Shown here: one piece after another, positions 53,814 to 61,435 of the stretch | Numbering within the stretch: position 1 is the stretch's first letter | Layout: every line of letters starts with the position of its first letter | DNA from: Modestobacter sp. VKM Ac-2985 | GTDB lineage: Bacteria > Actinomycetota > Actinomycetes > Mycobacteriales > Geodermatophilaceae | Length of the DNA stretch: 64,000 bases | Direction of reading: 5' to 3' | Assembly (NCBI RefSeq): GCF_026967925.1 | Contig: NZ_JAPVBI010000004.1 | Location: 38,483 to 102,482, forward strand | Notes under the pieces: model-generated | What the model saw: the letters and a program-made list of their open reading frames with translations, nothing else | What the model was told of the DNA's origin: nothing | The model's database searches: none | Translations under genes and position numbers: made by a program

Positions 53814-54884
53814 TCAGCTCGGGACGTCGGTGTCGGTGGTCGGGGGAGCGGGGTGCACGGGGATGCTGCGGCGACGTCTGCGGCGCCCGGTGGAGCCGCG
53901 CACGATGAGGCGGACGGGCAGCACAGCGGACAGGATCGTGCCCCGCTGCCCGCTGGCCACCAGCGTCATCAGGTGGCGGGTCGCCGTCGCGCCCTCCGTG
54001 TGCAGCGGCGCCGCGACCGTGGTCAGGCCGGGCGTGACCAGGCCGGCGACGGAGATGTTGTCGAAGCCGACCACGCTGACGTCCCGCGGGACCCGGACGC
54101 CGTGCGCCGTGAGGCCACGGACGAGGCCGATCGCGAGTTGGTCGTTGAACGCGATGACCGCGGAGGGCAGCCGCGCGGACAGCTCCTCCGCCGCCCGCGT
54201 GCCGCCGGCCAGGTCCGGGGCGAACGGTCCCACTCGGCGGGCCCGCAACGACAACGCAGCGGTCGACTCGAGCACGGCGCGCCATCGGGAGCCGTCGGCC
54301 CAGGACGCCTCCGGGCCCGAGAGGTAGGTGATCGACTGGTGCCCCAGGTCGGCGAGGTGCTGCACGGCGAGCCGGATGCCGCGGGCGTTGTCCGGGACGA
54401 CCGAGGGCACGTCGACGATGGTCCGGTTGAGCACGATCACCGGCTTCTGCTTGGAGAGCATGCGGATCGCCGAGTCGGACAACCGCGTACCGGCGAGCAG
54501 GACGCCGTCGACCAGCGGCAGCGTGCGTTCCAGCGTCGACCGCTCGAGCCGCTCCGACTCGTGCGCGTCGATGAGCAGCAGGGCGTAGCCGTCGGCGGTG
54601 GCCGCTGCCTGGGCGCCGTGGATGATCTCCGCGTAGAAGGGGTTCGCCACGTCCGACACCACCAGCGCCAGCAGCCGTGTCCGGGAGATCGCCCGCGCAC
54701 GAGTCGGGGGCACGGTCCGGTAGCCCAGCTCGTCGGCGACCCGGCGGATGCGTGCCGCGGTCTCGGAGTTGACCCGGCCGGGGCGGGAGAAGGCCCGGGA
54801 GACGGTCGACGGTGCCACCCCCGCTGCCCGTGCGACGTCGTAGATGGTGACGGGCTGGCGGCCGTCGTCGACAGTGCCCGTCAT
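53814..54884 (-). CDS. LacI-family regulator of the uronate/hydroxyacid regulon (2)
   Basis: The 356-residue LacI/GalR repressor has HTH TIYDVARAAGVAPSTVSRAF near residue 12 and a full effector domain (VVSDVANPFYAEIIHGA, SVVGFDNISVAG), ending in an Arg-rich, Pro-rich tail. The HTH is close to that of the LacI gene at 24885, so both may bind the same palindrome. The ATG at 54884 was chosen; the next in-frame start upstream is a TTG inside the operator. It is divergent from gnd with a 14/16 operator between, consistent with autoregulation and gnd control. Effector unknown; gluconate or 6-phosphogluconate would fit its position. Confidence 0.88.
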   Translation of the reverse strand: MTGTVDDGRQPVTIYDVARAAGVAPSTVSRAFSRPGRVNSETAARIRRVADELGYRTVPPTRARAISRTRLLALVVSDVANPFYAEIIHGAQAAATADGYALLLIDAHESERLERSTLERTLPLVDGVLLAGTRLSDSAIRMLSKQKPVIVLNRTIVDVPSVVPDNARGIRLAVQHLADLGHQSITYLSGPEASWADGSRWRAVLESTAALSLRARRVGPFAPDLAGGTRAAEELSARLPSAVIAFNDQLAIGLVRGLTAHGVRVPRDVSVVGFDNISVAGLVTPGLTTVAAPLHTEGATATRHLMTLVASGQRGTILSAVLPVRLIVRGSTGRRRRRRSIPVHPAPPTTDTDVPS

Positions 54885-54920
54885 GGCCGGACCCCGGGGG
54901 AGTGCGGTCGTGCGAAGGTC

Positions 54921-54948
54921 TGGCAACCGATGGCCACGCCGCTATGCT
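54921..54948. promoter_or_regulatory. regulon operator and -10 before gnd
   Basis: TGGCAACCGATGGCCA at 54921-54936 matches the palindrome at 14 of 16. TATGCT at 54943-54948 is a good -10 for gnd. The operator-to--10 arrangement copies that at 23935-23958, so repression by occlusion is likely. Confidence 0.72.
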
Positions 54949-55107
54949 AAGCCCCCGGCCCCGGCGGACCGCGCTCGCGCGCGGGCTGACCGAGGCTCTC
55001 CCCGAGCTCCCCGACACCTGTCGGACCGGCGTTGTGCCGACCCGGGCCGGAGCTTCCCCACACCGGTCCCATCCCGGCCGGTCCCACCCGCGACAGGCAG
55101 GACGACG

Positions 55108-56589
55108 ATGAGCGACGCAGCAGCGCCGGACGGCGGACGAGAGACCGGCGGCCGGGCCAACATCGGAGTGGTGGGCCTGGCCGTCATGGGCTCGAACCTG
55201 GCCCGCAACCTCGCCAGCCGGGCGGGCAACACGGTGGCGGTGTGGAACCGCTCGCCGGAGCGGACGCGGCTCCTGGTGGCCGAGCACCCGGAGGCGGGGT
55301 TCGTCGCGGCGGAGTCGATCGACGACTTCGTCGCGTCCCTGGCGCGGCCACGGACCGCGATCATCATGGTGCAGGCCGGGGCCGGGACCGATGCGGTCAT
55401 CGCGCAGCTCGCCGCACGGTTCGAGCCGGGCGACATCATCGTCGACGGCGGCAACGCCAACTTCGTCGACACCATCCGCCGCGAGCGCGAGCTGCGGGAG
55501 CGCGGGCTGGACTTCGTCGGTGCCGGGATCTCCGGCGGCGAGGAGGGGGCGCTGCGGGGGCCGTCCATCATGCCGGGCGGGTCGGCCGAGGCCTACCGCA
55601 CGCTCGGGCCCATCCTGGCCTCGATCGCGGCGGTCGCCGAGGGGGAGCCCTGCGTCACCCATGTGGGCACCGACGGCGCCGGCCACTTCGTCAAGATGAT
55701 CCACAACGGCATCGAGTACGCCGACATGCAGCTCATCGCCGAGTCCTTCGACCTGCTGCGCCGGGTGGGCGGGCACGACGTGAAGGCCATCGCCGACGTC
55801 TTCGCCGCCTGGAACCGGGGGGACCTCGAGTCCTACCTCATCGAGATCACCGCCGAGGTGCTCCGTCAGACCGACGACCGCACCGGCCGTCCCCTCGTGG
55901 ACGTCATCGTGGACGAGGCCGGGTCCAAGGGCACCGGCGTGTGGACGGTGCAGAACGCGGTCGGGCTCGGCGTCCCGGTCTCGGGCATCGGCGAGGCCGT
56001 CTTCGCCCGCGCGGTGTCGAGCAAGTCCGAGCAGCGGGCGGCGGTCCGTCGGGTCGTGCACAGCCGCCCTGCGGTGCAGGAGGCACCCGAGAGCTTCGAG
56101 GACGACGTGCGCGCCGCTCTCCACGCCTCCAAGGTGGTCGCCTACGCGCAGGGCTTCGACGCCATCGTCGCCGGCGCACGGCAGTACGGCTGGGACATCG
56201 ACCTGGGCGCGGTCGCCACGATCTGGCGGGGTGGGTGCATCATCCGGGCCCGCTTCCTCAACCGCATCGTCGAGGCCTACGCCCGCAACCCCGAGCTGGA
56301 GACCCTGCTCGCGGACGACTACTTCGCCGAGGCCGTCGCTCGCGGCGAGGACGCGTGGCGCCGCATCGTCTCGATCGCGGCGCTGTCCGGTGTGCCGGCG
56401 CCCGGCTTCTCGTCCGCGCTGGCCTACTACGACGCGCTCTGCTCCGAGCGTCTGCCGGCCGCGCTCATCCAGGGTCAGCGGGACTTCTTCGGGGCGCACA
56501 CCTACCGGCGGATCGACGCCGAGGGCGTCTTCCACACGCTGTGGTCCGCCGACCGCAGCGAGATCGCCACGGAGCCGTCCAGCCACTGA
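55108..56589 (+). CDS. gnd: 6-phosphogluconate dehydrogenase (decarboxylating)
   Basis: The 493-residue protein is full length for the long GndA form. The cofactor site is GVVGLAVMGSNLARNLA, with VDGGNANFVDT, GISGGEEGALRGPSIMPGG, HFVKMIHNGIEYADMQLIAE (catalytic Lys) and DEAGSKGTGVWT. It converts 6-phosphogluconate to ribulose-5-phosphate, CO2 and NADPH. The ATG at 55108 follows CAGGACGA; the open frame extends upstream through the promoter. Its regulon operator links it to gluconokinase and uxaC rather than to general pentose phosphate control, so another gnd may exist elsewhere. Confidence 0.95.
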   Translation: MSDAAAPDGGRETGGRANIGVVGLAVMGSNLARNLASRAGNTVAVWNRSPERTRLLVAEHPEAGFVAAESIDDFVASLARPRTAIIMVQAGAGTDAVIAQLAARFEPGDIIVDGGNANFVDTIRRERELRERGLDFVGAGISGGEEGALRGPSIMPGGSAEAYRTLGPILASIAAVAEGEPCVTHVGTDGAGHFVKMIHNGIEYADMQLIAESFDLLRRVGGHDVKAIADVFAAWNRGDLESYLIEITAEVLRQTDDRTGRPLVDVIVDEAGSKGTGVWTVQNAVGLGVPVSGIGEAVFARAVSSKSEQRAAVRRVVHSRPAVQEAPESFEDDVRAALHASKVVAYAQGFDAIVAGARQYGWDIDLGAVATIWRGGCIIRARFLNRIVEAYARNPELETLLADDYFAEAVARGEDAWRRIVSIAALSGVPAPGFSSALAYYDALCSERLPAALIQGQRDFFGAHTYRRIDAEGVFHTLWSADRSEIATEPSSH

Positions 56590-56599
56590 CACCGGACGG

Positions 56600-56656
56600 G
56601 ATCTGCCGTCCCGGCTCCCTGGCGGGGTGGCCCGCCGGACGTCGGCACGGCAGATC
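56600..56656 (+). terminator. branched stem-loop after gnd
   Basis: GATCTGCCGT (56600-56609) pairs perfectly with 56647-56656. An inner GGCGGG-GTGG-CCCGCC hairpin (56621-56636) lies within the loop. It is a likely terminator between gnd and the convergent TetR gene. Confidence 0.6.
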
Positions 56657-56740
56657 TCGTTCTCGGTCCCCGTTGCCGATGGCGCCGCGGCACGCTGCGC
56701 CGTGCGCGACCCGCGAGGAGCGCACCGTGCGGACGAGGGT

Positions 56741-57328
56741 CTAGGGGTCCTGGGGTGCCAGAGTGCGCTGCAGGGCATCGCCGTACCGCGCGATGACGTC
56801 CTCGGCCGGGGCCGTCTGGAGGTACTCGTCGTCGTAGACCGAGAGCGCCACCATCAGTCCGATGAACTGCGCGCAGAAGAGGTGGGCGCGCAGCGCGGCG
56901 TCGGGTCCGGGCAGGGCTTCCTCCAGCGGCTCGGACAGCTGCCTGGCGATCGAGTTCTTGAGCGTGGTGTGTATGTCGGGCCGACCCGAGGCGCGCACGA
57001 TCGCACCGAAGGCGCGATGGCCGTGCCGGTGCCCGTCGAGGATGGCCCGCACGGCGCGGGCGCCGATCTGGTCGAGCGGGCCGTCCAGCACGTCGCCCCA
57101 GCTCGCGTCGGCGCCCACCGTCTCGATGAAGAGGTGCTCCTTGCTCCGGAAGTGACGGATCACCAGGGCGGGGTTGACGCCGGCATCCGCGGCGATGTCG
57201 CGGATGCCGGTCGCCTCGAAGCCGTCCCGGTTGAACCGCTCCCGGGCCGACCCGCGGATCCGGGCCTTCACGGCGGCGGAACGGTCCGGCCGGCCCGGCT
57301 CCGGCGGGACCGTCGGCGGCGCAGTCAT
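56741..57328 (-). CDS. TetR-family regulator of the adjacent SDR gene
   Basis: A 195-residue TetR repressor with HTH segments ARERFNRDGFEATGIRDIAAD and NPALVIRHFRSKEHLF, then a helical ligand domain. It resembles the TetR protein at 15598 in the VIRHF/VIRQF motif, in length and in partnering an SDR gene. The ATG at 57328 follows GGAG at 8 bases. It lies 68 bases downstream of the SDR gene on the same strand and probably acts on the palindrome at 58196-58210. Inducer unknown. Confidence 0.86.
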   Translation of the reverse strand: MTAPPTVPPEPGRPDRSAAVKARIRGSARERFNRDGFEATGIRDIAADAGVNPALVIRHFRSKEHLFIETVGADASWGDVLDGPLDQIGARAVRAILDGHRHGHRAFGAIVRASGRPDIHTTLKNSIARQLSEPLEEALPGPDAALRAHLFCAQFIGLMVALSVYDDEYLQTAPAEDVIARYGDALQRTLAPQDP

Positions 57329-57396
57329 CTGCACGACTCCGATCGTCGGTGGCGCGCCACGGTACCGGGGTGCACGCGCCCGTCCACCGGAGCAGC

Positions 57397-58137
57397 TCAG
57401 ACCAGGTAACGGCCGCCGTTCACGCTGATCGTCTGCCCGGTGACGTAGCCGGCCTCGTCCGACGCCAGGTAGGCGACCGCGAAGGCGATGTCCTCCGGCT
57501 TGCCCGCTCGGCGCATGGGAGTGGTCGCCGCGTGGTCGTCGACGTCGACCGGCGACTCGCGCAGCATCGGGGTGTCCACGAACCCCGGGGGCACGTTGTT
57601 GACGGTGATGCCCGCCGGGGCGTACTCCATCGCCAGCGCCTTGGTGAACCCGATGACGCCGCCCTTGGACGCGGCGTAGTGGCCCATCGCGGGTGCACCG
57701 GTCTGCGCCGACGAGGACGAGATGTTGACGATGCGCCCCCACTTCTCGGCCAGCATGTCGGGCACGAGCTCCTGGGTGCAGAGGAAGGGGCCCTTGAGGT
57801 TGATCCTCATCATGCGGTCCCAAGAGTCCTCGGTGATGTCGAGGAACGGCACGAACCCGCTGATGCCCGCGTTGTTCACCAGGATCGCGACCTGACCGAG
57901 CTCTGCTCGCGTCCGGGCCGCGGACGCGGCGACCGTCGCCCGATCGGATGCGTCCCCCGCGCAGGCGATCGCCGTCCCGCCGGCGGCCCGGATGGCCGCG
58001 ACCGTCTCCTCGGCACCCTCGGCGTCGAGGTCCCACACGGCGACCGCAGCTCCCTGGGCCGCGAGGACCGTGGCGATCGCGCGACCGATTCCCCGGCTCC
58101 CGCCGGTGACGACTGCGACTCTCCCGTTCGACGACAT
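57397..58137 (-). CDS. SDR-family oxidoreductase (FabG-like)
   Basis: The 246-residue classical SDR has AVVTGGSRGIGRAIA (cofactor), NNAGISGFV, Ser in ISSSSAQTG, Tyr-x3-Lys in HYAASKGG, and C-terminal SVNGG. The Asp of WDLDAEG after the second strand suggests NAD(H) preference. AGAGGAG stands close before the ATG. It shares an operon with the TetR gene downstream and has a TTGACA-containing promoter overlapped by a perfect palindrome. Substrate is unknown; FabG-like annotation alone should not be read as fatty acid synthesis. Confidence 0.88.
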   Translation of the reverse strand: MSSNGRVAVVTGGSRGIGRAIATVLAAQGAAVAVWDLDAEGAEETVAAIRAAGGTAIACAGDASDRATVAASAARTRAELGQVAILVNNAGISGFVPFLDITEDSWDRMMRINLKGPFLCTQELVPDMLAEKWGRIVNISSSSAQTGAPAMGHYAASKGGVIGFTKALAMEYAPAGITVNNVPPGFVDTPMLRESPVDVDDHAATTPMRRAGKPEDIAFAVAYLASDEAGYVTGQTISVNGGRYLV

Positions 58138-58194
58138 GGCTGCTCCTCTGCTCGACGGTCGGGCAGGTCAGGACCCGCCCGTTTCACGACCTTG

Positions 58195-58222
58195 AGTAAA
58201 CGCCGTTTACAAACGCTGTCAA
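58195..58222 (-). promoter_or_regulatory. SDR promoter with GTAAACG-C-CGTTTAC operator
   Basis: Read leftwards, TTGACA (58222-58217) is followed after 16 bases by TTTACT (58200-58195) as a weak -10. The perfect 7+1+7 palindrome GTAAACGCCGTTTAC at 58196-58210 fills the spacer and -10, the standard place for repressor binding. The TetR gene downstream is the obvious reader. Confidence 0.68.
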
Positions 58223-58281
58223 GGCGGGTCGCCCCGGCTCGGAGCGACCCGAACGGGGTCCCGCCCGGATGCCGCCGGCGC

Positions 58282-58303
58282 CCTGACCGCGATCCGGGTC
58301 AGG
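58282..58303 (-). terminator. stem-loop at the end of the YihY/BrkB gene
   Basis: CCTGACC (58282-58288) pairs with GGTCAGG (58297-58303) around 8 bases, overlapping the stop codon. A second stem (58226-58232 with 58244-58250) lies just beyond. Confidence 0.45.
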
Positions 58304-59516
58304 ACGAGTGGCGCGTCCTCCGCGGCGTCCGCGCGGCGGCCCGGGCGCGGGCGGCCAGGAGGACCACCGCGCCGGCCAGCACGGAACCGACACGACGGCG
58401 GCGGCTGCGCCTGCGGGCTCCCGCCGCGCCGTCCGCTGGTCTGTCGGTGGCGCTGACGGAGGGGTGCGGCGGGGCCGGATCGTCCTCGACGCCCGCGGTG
58501 CTCACCGCAACGGACCCGGCCGTCGTGTGGTGCTGCGTGGTCACCGGCTCGTCGACCAGGCCGGCATCGTCCTTGCGGGCCTGGGTGATGGCGTCGGCCG
58601 CCGTCGCGTCGAGTCGTTCTCCCTGCATGGCGAGCTCTGCTTCGACGGTGGGGACCGGGCCGGTGACGACCCAGGCGGCGGCGTACATGACCACGCGGCA
58701 GACCAGGTTGATCCACACCAGCACGGTGACCACCGCCGTGAAGGCGCCGTAGACCGGGTTGTTGCTGGTGCCGGACAGGAACACGGTGGCCAGCTGCTTG
58801 AGGACCTCGATGCCGACGGCGCCCAGGAGGGCGCCGGTCCAGGTGTTGCGCCAGGGCATCCGGTGCCCGGGCAGGCGGGCGAAGACCACCAGGAGCACCG
58901 CGGTGTCGACCAGCACGGCCAGGCTGATCGCCAGGAGCTGCACGCCGACGGCGGCCGCGGTGCTGGTGGCCACGCCGAGGAGTTCCAGGACCTGGTCGGT
59001 GAAGGCGGTGGTCAGGCTGGAGGTGGCCGTGGCCAGCAGCAGGGTGCTGCCCAGCAGGAGGAGCCCGAGCAGGTCGGAGGTCTTCTTGACGACGATGTTG
59101 GCGTCCCGGGGGGCCACCGCCCACATCCGCCGCAACGAGGTGCGCAACGCGCTCAGCACACCGAGCCCGGAGTAGACCAGGCCCGCGGCCCCGGCCAGGC
59201 TCGCCGCCAGGCGGTCCGACCCGCCGGCCGCGACCGCCGCCAGGTCCAGGCCGCCGGGGCCGGTCAGCCCGGGCAGGTTCCCCGCCAGCCAGGACGTGAA
59301 GAGCTGGCGCACCGCGGGGAAGAAGTCGAGGGCGGCGTAGGAGAGGGCGATGAGCGGGAAGAGGGAGAGGAAACCGAAGTAGGAGACCGCTCCGGCCAGG
59401 TCCTTCCCCAGCATCCCGTTGTAGTGCTCCACCATGCCCACCAGGTGGTCCAGCCAGCGACGCCGGGAGCGCTGCTCCGTGAACGCCGCCTTGGCGCGCC
59501 CGAGGACGTCAGGCAC
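58299..59516 (-). CDS. YihY/BrkB-family inner membrane protein
   Basis: The protein has about 405 residues from the GTG at 59516, a tentative start because no strong ribosome binding site is visible and the open frame continues upstream. Six hydrophobic segments are recognisable, with the family signatures LAGAVSYFGFLSLFPLIAL and the region NTWTGALLGAVGIEVLKQL. A polar C-terminal tail of about 110 residues ends Arg-rich and is probably cytoplasmic. The YihY/UPF0761 family has no settled function. The gene follows the TetR gene at 59579 by 62 bases on the same strand. Confidence 0.82.
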   Translation of the reverse strand: MPDVLGRAKAAFTEQRSRRRWLDHLVGMVEHYNGMLGKDLAGAVSYFGFLSLFPLIALSYAALDFFPAVRQLFTSWLAGNLPGLTGPGGLDLAAVAAGGSDRLAASLAGAAGLVYSGLGVLSALRTSLRRMWAVAPRDANIVVKKTSDLLGLLLLGSTLLLATATSSLTTAFTDQVLELLGVATSTAAAVGVQLLAISLAVLVDTAVLLVVFARLPGHRMPWRNTWTGALLGAVGIEVLKQLATVFLSGTSNNPVYGAFTAVVTVLVWINLVCRVVMYAAAWVVTGPVPTVEAELAMQGERLDATAADAITQARKDDAGLVDEPVTTQHHTTAGSVAVSTAGVEDDPAPPHPSVSATDRPADGAAGARRRSRRRRVGSVLAGAVVLLAARARAAARTPRRTRHSS

Positions 59517-59578
59517 CGGCGCCGCCCCGGGCCCGCGGGCCGGCGGTGCACGCCAGGGGCACGCGGTCACGCAGGCTG

Positions 59579-60238
59579 TCACAGCAGCAGGGCGGCCGGG
59601 TGATCGGTCACCCCCAGCGGGACGCCGGACCGGTGGGTGACCGGGGCCGACAGCATCCCGGCGATCGCGTCGGCGAGGAAGTCGCCCACCGCCTGCCAGG
59701 AGGGCGCCGCGCCGTCCCGCTCGGACAGGGCCTCGACGTCGGCGCACGTCGTCGAGACGATCCGGGTCATCAGCCGGGCTCTCCCCATGGCGACGTCCCG
59801 GTCCAGGTGGTGCAGACGCGCGACCACGGAGTGGGTGATCGCCGAGGCGGACGGAGCCAGTTCGGCCGATTCGCGCAGCAGACCCGCGGCCGTCGGGTCG
59901 TGCAGCGCCTGGACCAGGAACCGGGCCCGGCTGCTGGGCTGCGGCAGTGCGGCCAGCGCGTCGGTGAACGGGACCACCAGGCTGCGGACGTCGCCCAGCA
60001 CGGAGTCGGAACGGGCGAACATCGCCTGCCGCGGCCCCTCGAGGGGGGTGAGGTGGCGGGTGATCAGCGCGTGGAGCAGCCCCACCCGGCCGTCGAAGTA
60101 GTACCGCACGGCGGAGTGGTTGGTGTTGCCCGCGCCCTCGGCGACCTTGCGGTCGGAGACCTGGGCGATGCCGGACTCGGCGAACAGGCGCTCGGCCGCG
60201 TCCAGCAGAGCCGTGCGCGCAGCATCGGACCGTGCCAT
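59579..60238 (-). CDS. TetR-family regulator of the duplicated membrane protein
   Basis: A 219-residue TetR protein with HTH segments LLDAAERLFAESGIAQVSDRKVAEGAG and NHSAVRYYFDGRVGLL and a helical ligand domain. GGAGGAGG precedes the ATG at 60238. A palindrome 67 bases upstream (60305-60320) has a close copy at 61326-61341 in front of the divergent membrane protein gene, so the regulator probably represses itself and that gene. The alarmone synthetase gene lies between the two sites. Ligand unknown; a drug or membrane-active compound is plausible. Confidence 0.87.
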   Translation of the reverse strand: MARSDAARTALLDAAERLFAESGIAQVSDRKVAEGAGNTNHSAVRYYFDGRVGLLHALITRHLTPLEGPRQAMFARSDSVLGDVRSLVVPFTDALAALPQPSSRARFLVQALHDPTAAGLLRESAELAPSASAITHSVVARLHHLDRDVAMGRARLMTRIVSTTCADVEALSERDGAAPSWQAVGDFLADAIAGMLSAPVTHRSGVPLGVTDHPAALLL

Positions 60239-60304
60239 CCGAGTACCTCCTCCGTCGACCGCATCCGGCAGGACCCGGGTCAAGCTAGCCGGTCGCTGAG
60301 TGCA

Positions 60305-60320
60305 TGAGTCGGGTGACTCA
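60305..60320. promoter_or_regulatory. TetR operator copy 1 (TGAGTC-N4-GACTCA)
   Basis: TGAGTCGGGTGACTCA is a perfect 6+6 inverted repeat before the TetR gene. With the site at 61326 it gives the shared consensus T(A/G)AGTC-NN-GTGACT(T/C)A. Confidence 0.7.
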
Positions 60321-60366
60321 CGTCCAGGTCGCCTCGTTCTCGGGTGCACGCGTGCTCCGTCGGGGG

Positions 60367-61173
60367 TCAGGCGGATCCCGTGGGGGAGACGTCGTCCGGC
60401 GGTGTGTGGACCCGTCGGTGCAGGTGCTCCATCAGGGAGTCCAGGTGGTGGGCGGTCTCGGCGGCCTCGCGCAGGTGCTGCCGCACGTCTGCGGGCACGG
60501 CGGCGTCGTACTTGTAGTGGATCTTGTGCTCGAGGCTGGCCCAGAAGTCCATGGCCGTGGTCCGCAACTGGATCTCCACCGGCACGTGGACCACCGAGGT
60601 GGACAGGAAGACCGGGACCGTGACCTGGAGGTGCAGGCTCCGGTAGCCGTTGGCCTTGGGGGCGGCGATGTGGTCCTTGACCCGCACCACGGTGAGATCG
60701 GGCTGTTGCGTCAGCGTCTCGGCCAGGCCGTGCACGTCGGAGACGAAGCTGCACGTGACCCGCACGCCCGCGATGTCGGTGATGCCGGCACGGATGGCCG
60801 GCAGTGACAGGGGCAGGTCCTTGCGCGCTGCCTTGGCGATGATCGACTCGGGGGTCTTGAGCCGGGAGCCCACGTGCTCGATGGGGTTGTGGTCGTGCAG
60901 GGTGAGGAACTCCTGCTGCAGGATCGTGATCTTCGTCCGGACCGCCTCGATGCCGGACCGGTACTCCAGCAGGAACCGGTTCACCTCCGCCCGGGCGGGC
61001 CCGAGGCGTTCGAGGATGCTCAGGTCCGGGGCGGGGTCGTCGGAGCGGACGCCGGTGGCGGTCCTCGGTGCCGGCTCCTGGTCCGGTGATCCGGTGGCCG
61101 GCACGGTCACCACGGCGAGGGGCCAGTAGCCGACGTTGGGGACCCAGTGACCGTCGTGCGCGAGCGCACTCAC
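60367..61173 (-). CDS. small alarmone synthetase (RelA/SpoT synthetase domain only)
   Basis: The protein has 268 residues from the GTG at 61173, chosen because GGAG lies 8 bases upstream; the open frame continues 26 codons further. Synthetase motifs are present: SRLKTPESIIAKAAR, DIAGVRVTCSFVSDV, PKANGYRSLHLQV, VEIQLRTTAMDFWASLEHKIHYK. No HD hydrolase or TGS/ACT domain is present, so it is a RelP/RelQ-type enzyme making (p)ppGpp from GTP or GDP and ATP. The N-terminal 60 residues are unlike the family. It sits between a TetR gene and a divergent membrane transporter-like gene, perhaps linking stress at the envelope to alarmone production. Confidence 0.9.
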   Translation of the reverse strand: MSALAHDGHWVPNVGYWPLAVVTVPATGSPDQEPAPRTATGVRSDDPAPDLSILERLGPARAEVNRFLLEYRSGIEAVRTKITILQQEFLTLHDHNPIEHVGSRLKTPESIIAKAARKDLPLSLPAIRAGITDIAGVRVTCSFVSDVHGLAETLTQQPDLTVVRVKDHIAAPKANGYRSLHLQVTVPVFLSTSVVHVPVEIQLRTTAMDFWASLEHKIHYKYDAAVPADVRQHLREAAETAHHLDSLMEHLHRRVHTPPDDVSPTGSA

Positions 61174-61325
61174 CGGGTGTCTCCGCGCGGGGCCACGGTC
61201 GTGGTTCGTTGCCCGCCAGGCTCGTGGGGCGTGCGGGGTGCGGCGTGGCACCGGGTCATCGACCGAGCTCTCTGTCCGGGGCGGCGGATGTGACGGGCCT
61301 CATCCGCCGCTCTTCTTGGTGTCCA

Positions 61326-61341
61326 TAAGTCATGTGACTTA
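61326..61341. promoter_or_regulatory. TetR operator copy 2 (TAAGTCA-TG-TGACTTA)
   Basis: TAAGTCATGTGACTTA is a perfect 7+7 palindrome, 110 bases before the membrane protein start and matching the site at 60305 in 12 of 16 positions. A further symmetrical GGTGAGTCACC lies at 61363-61373 and may be a third contact. Confidence 0.72.
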
Positions 61342-61435
61342 CTGTAGCCCCGTCCCGTACGTGGTGAGTCACCTCGCCCCGGGATCCCGCGTACGCGCCC
61401 CGCACCGCCGCCTGACCCTCACCTGGAGCACTCGC

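Noticed and set aside
57397..58137. 3-oxoacyl-ACP reductase FabG of fatty acid synthesis
   Set aside because: No acyl carrier protein or fatty acid genes are nearby; the TetR partner and operator point to a specialised oxidoreductase.
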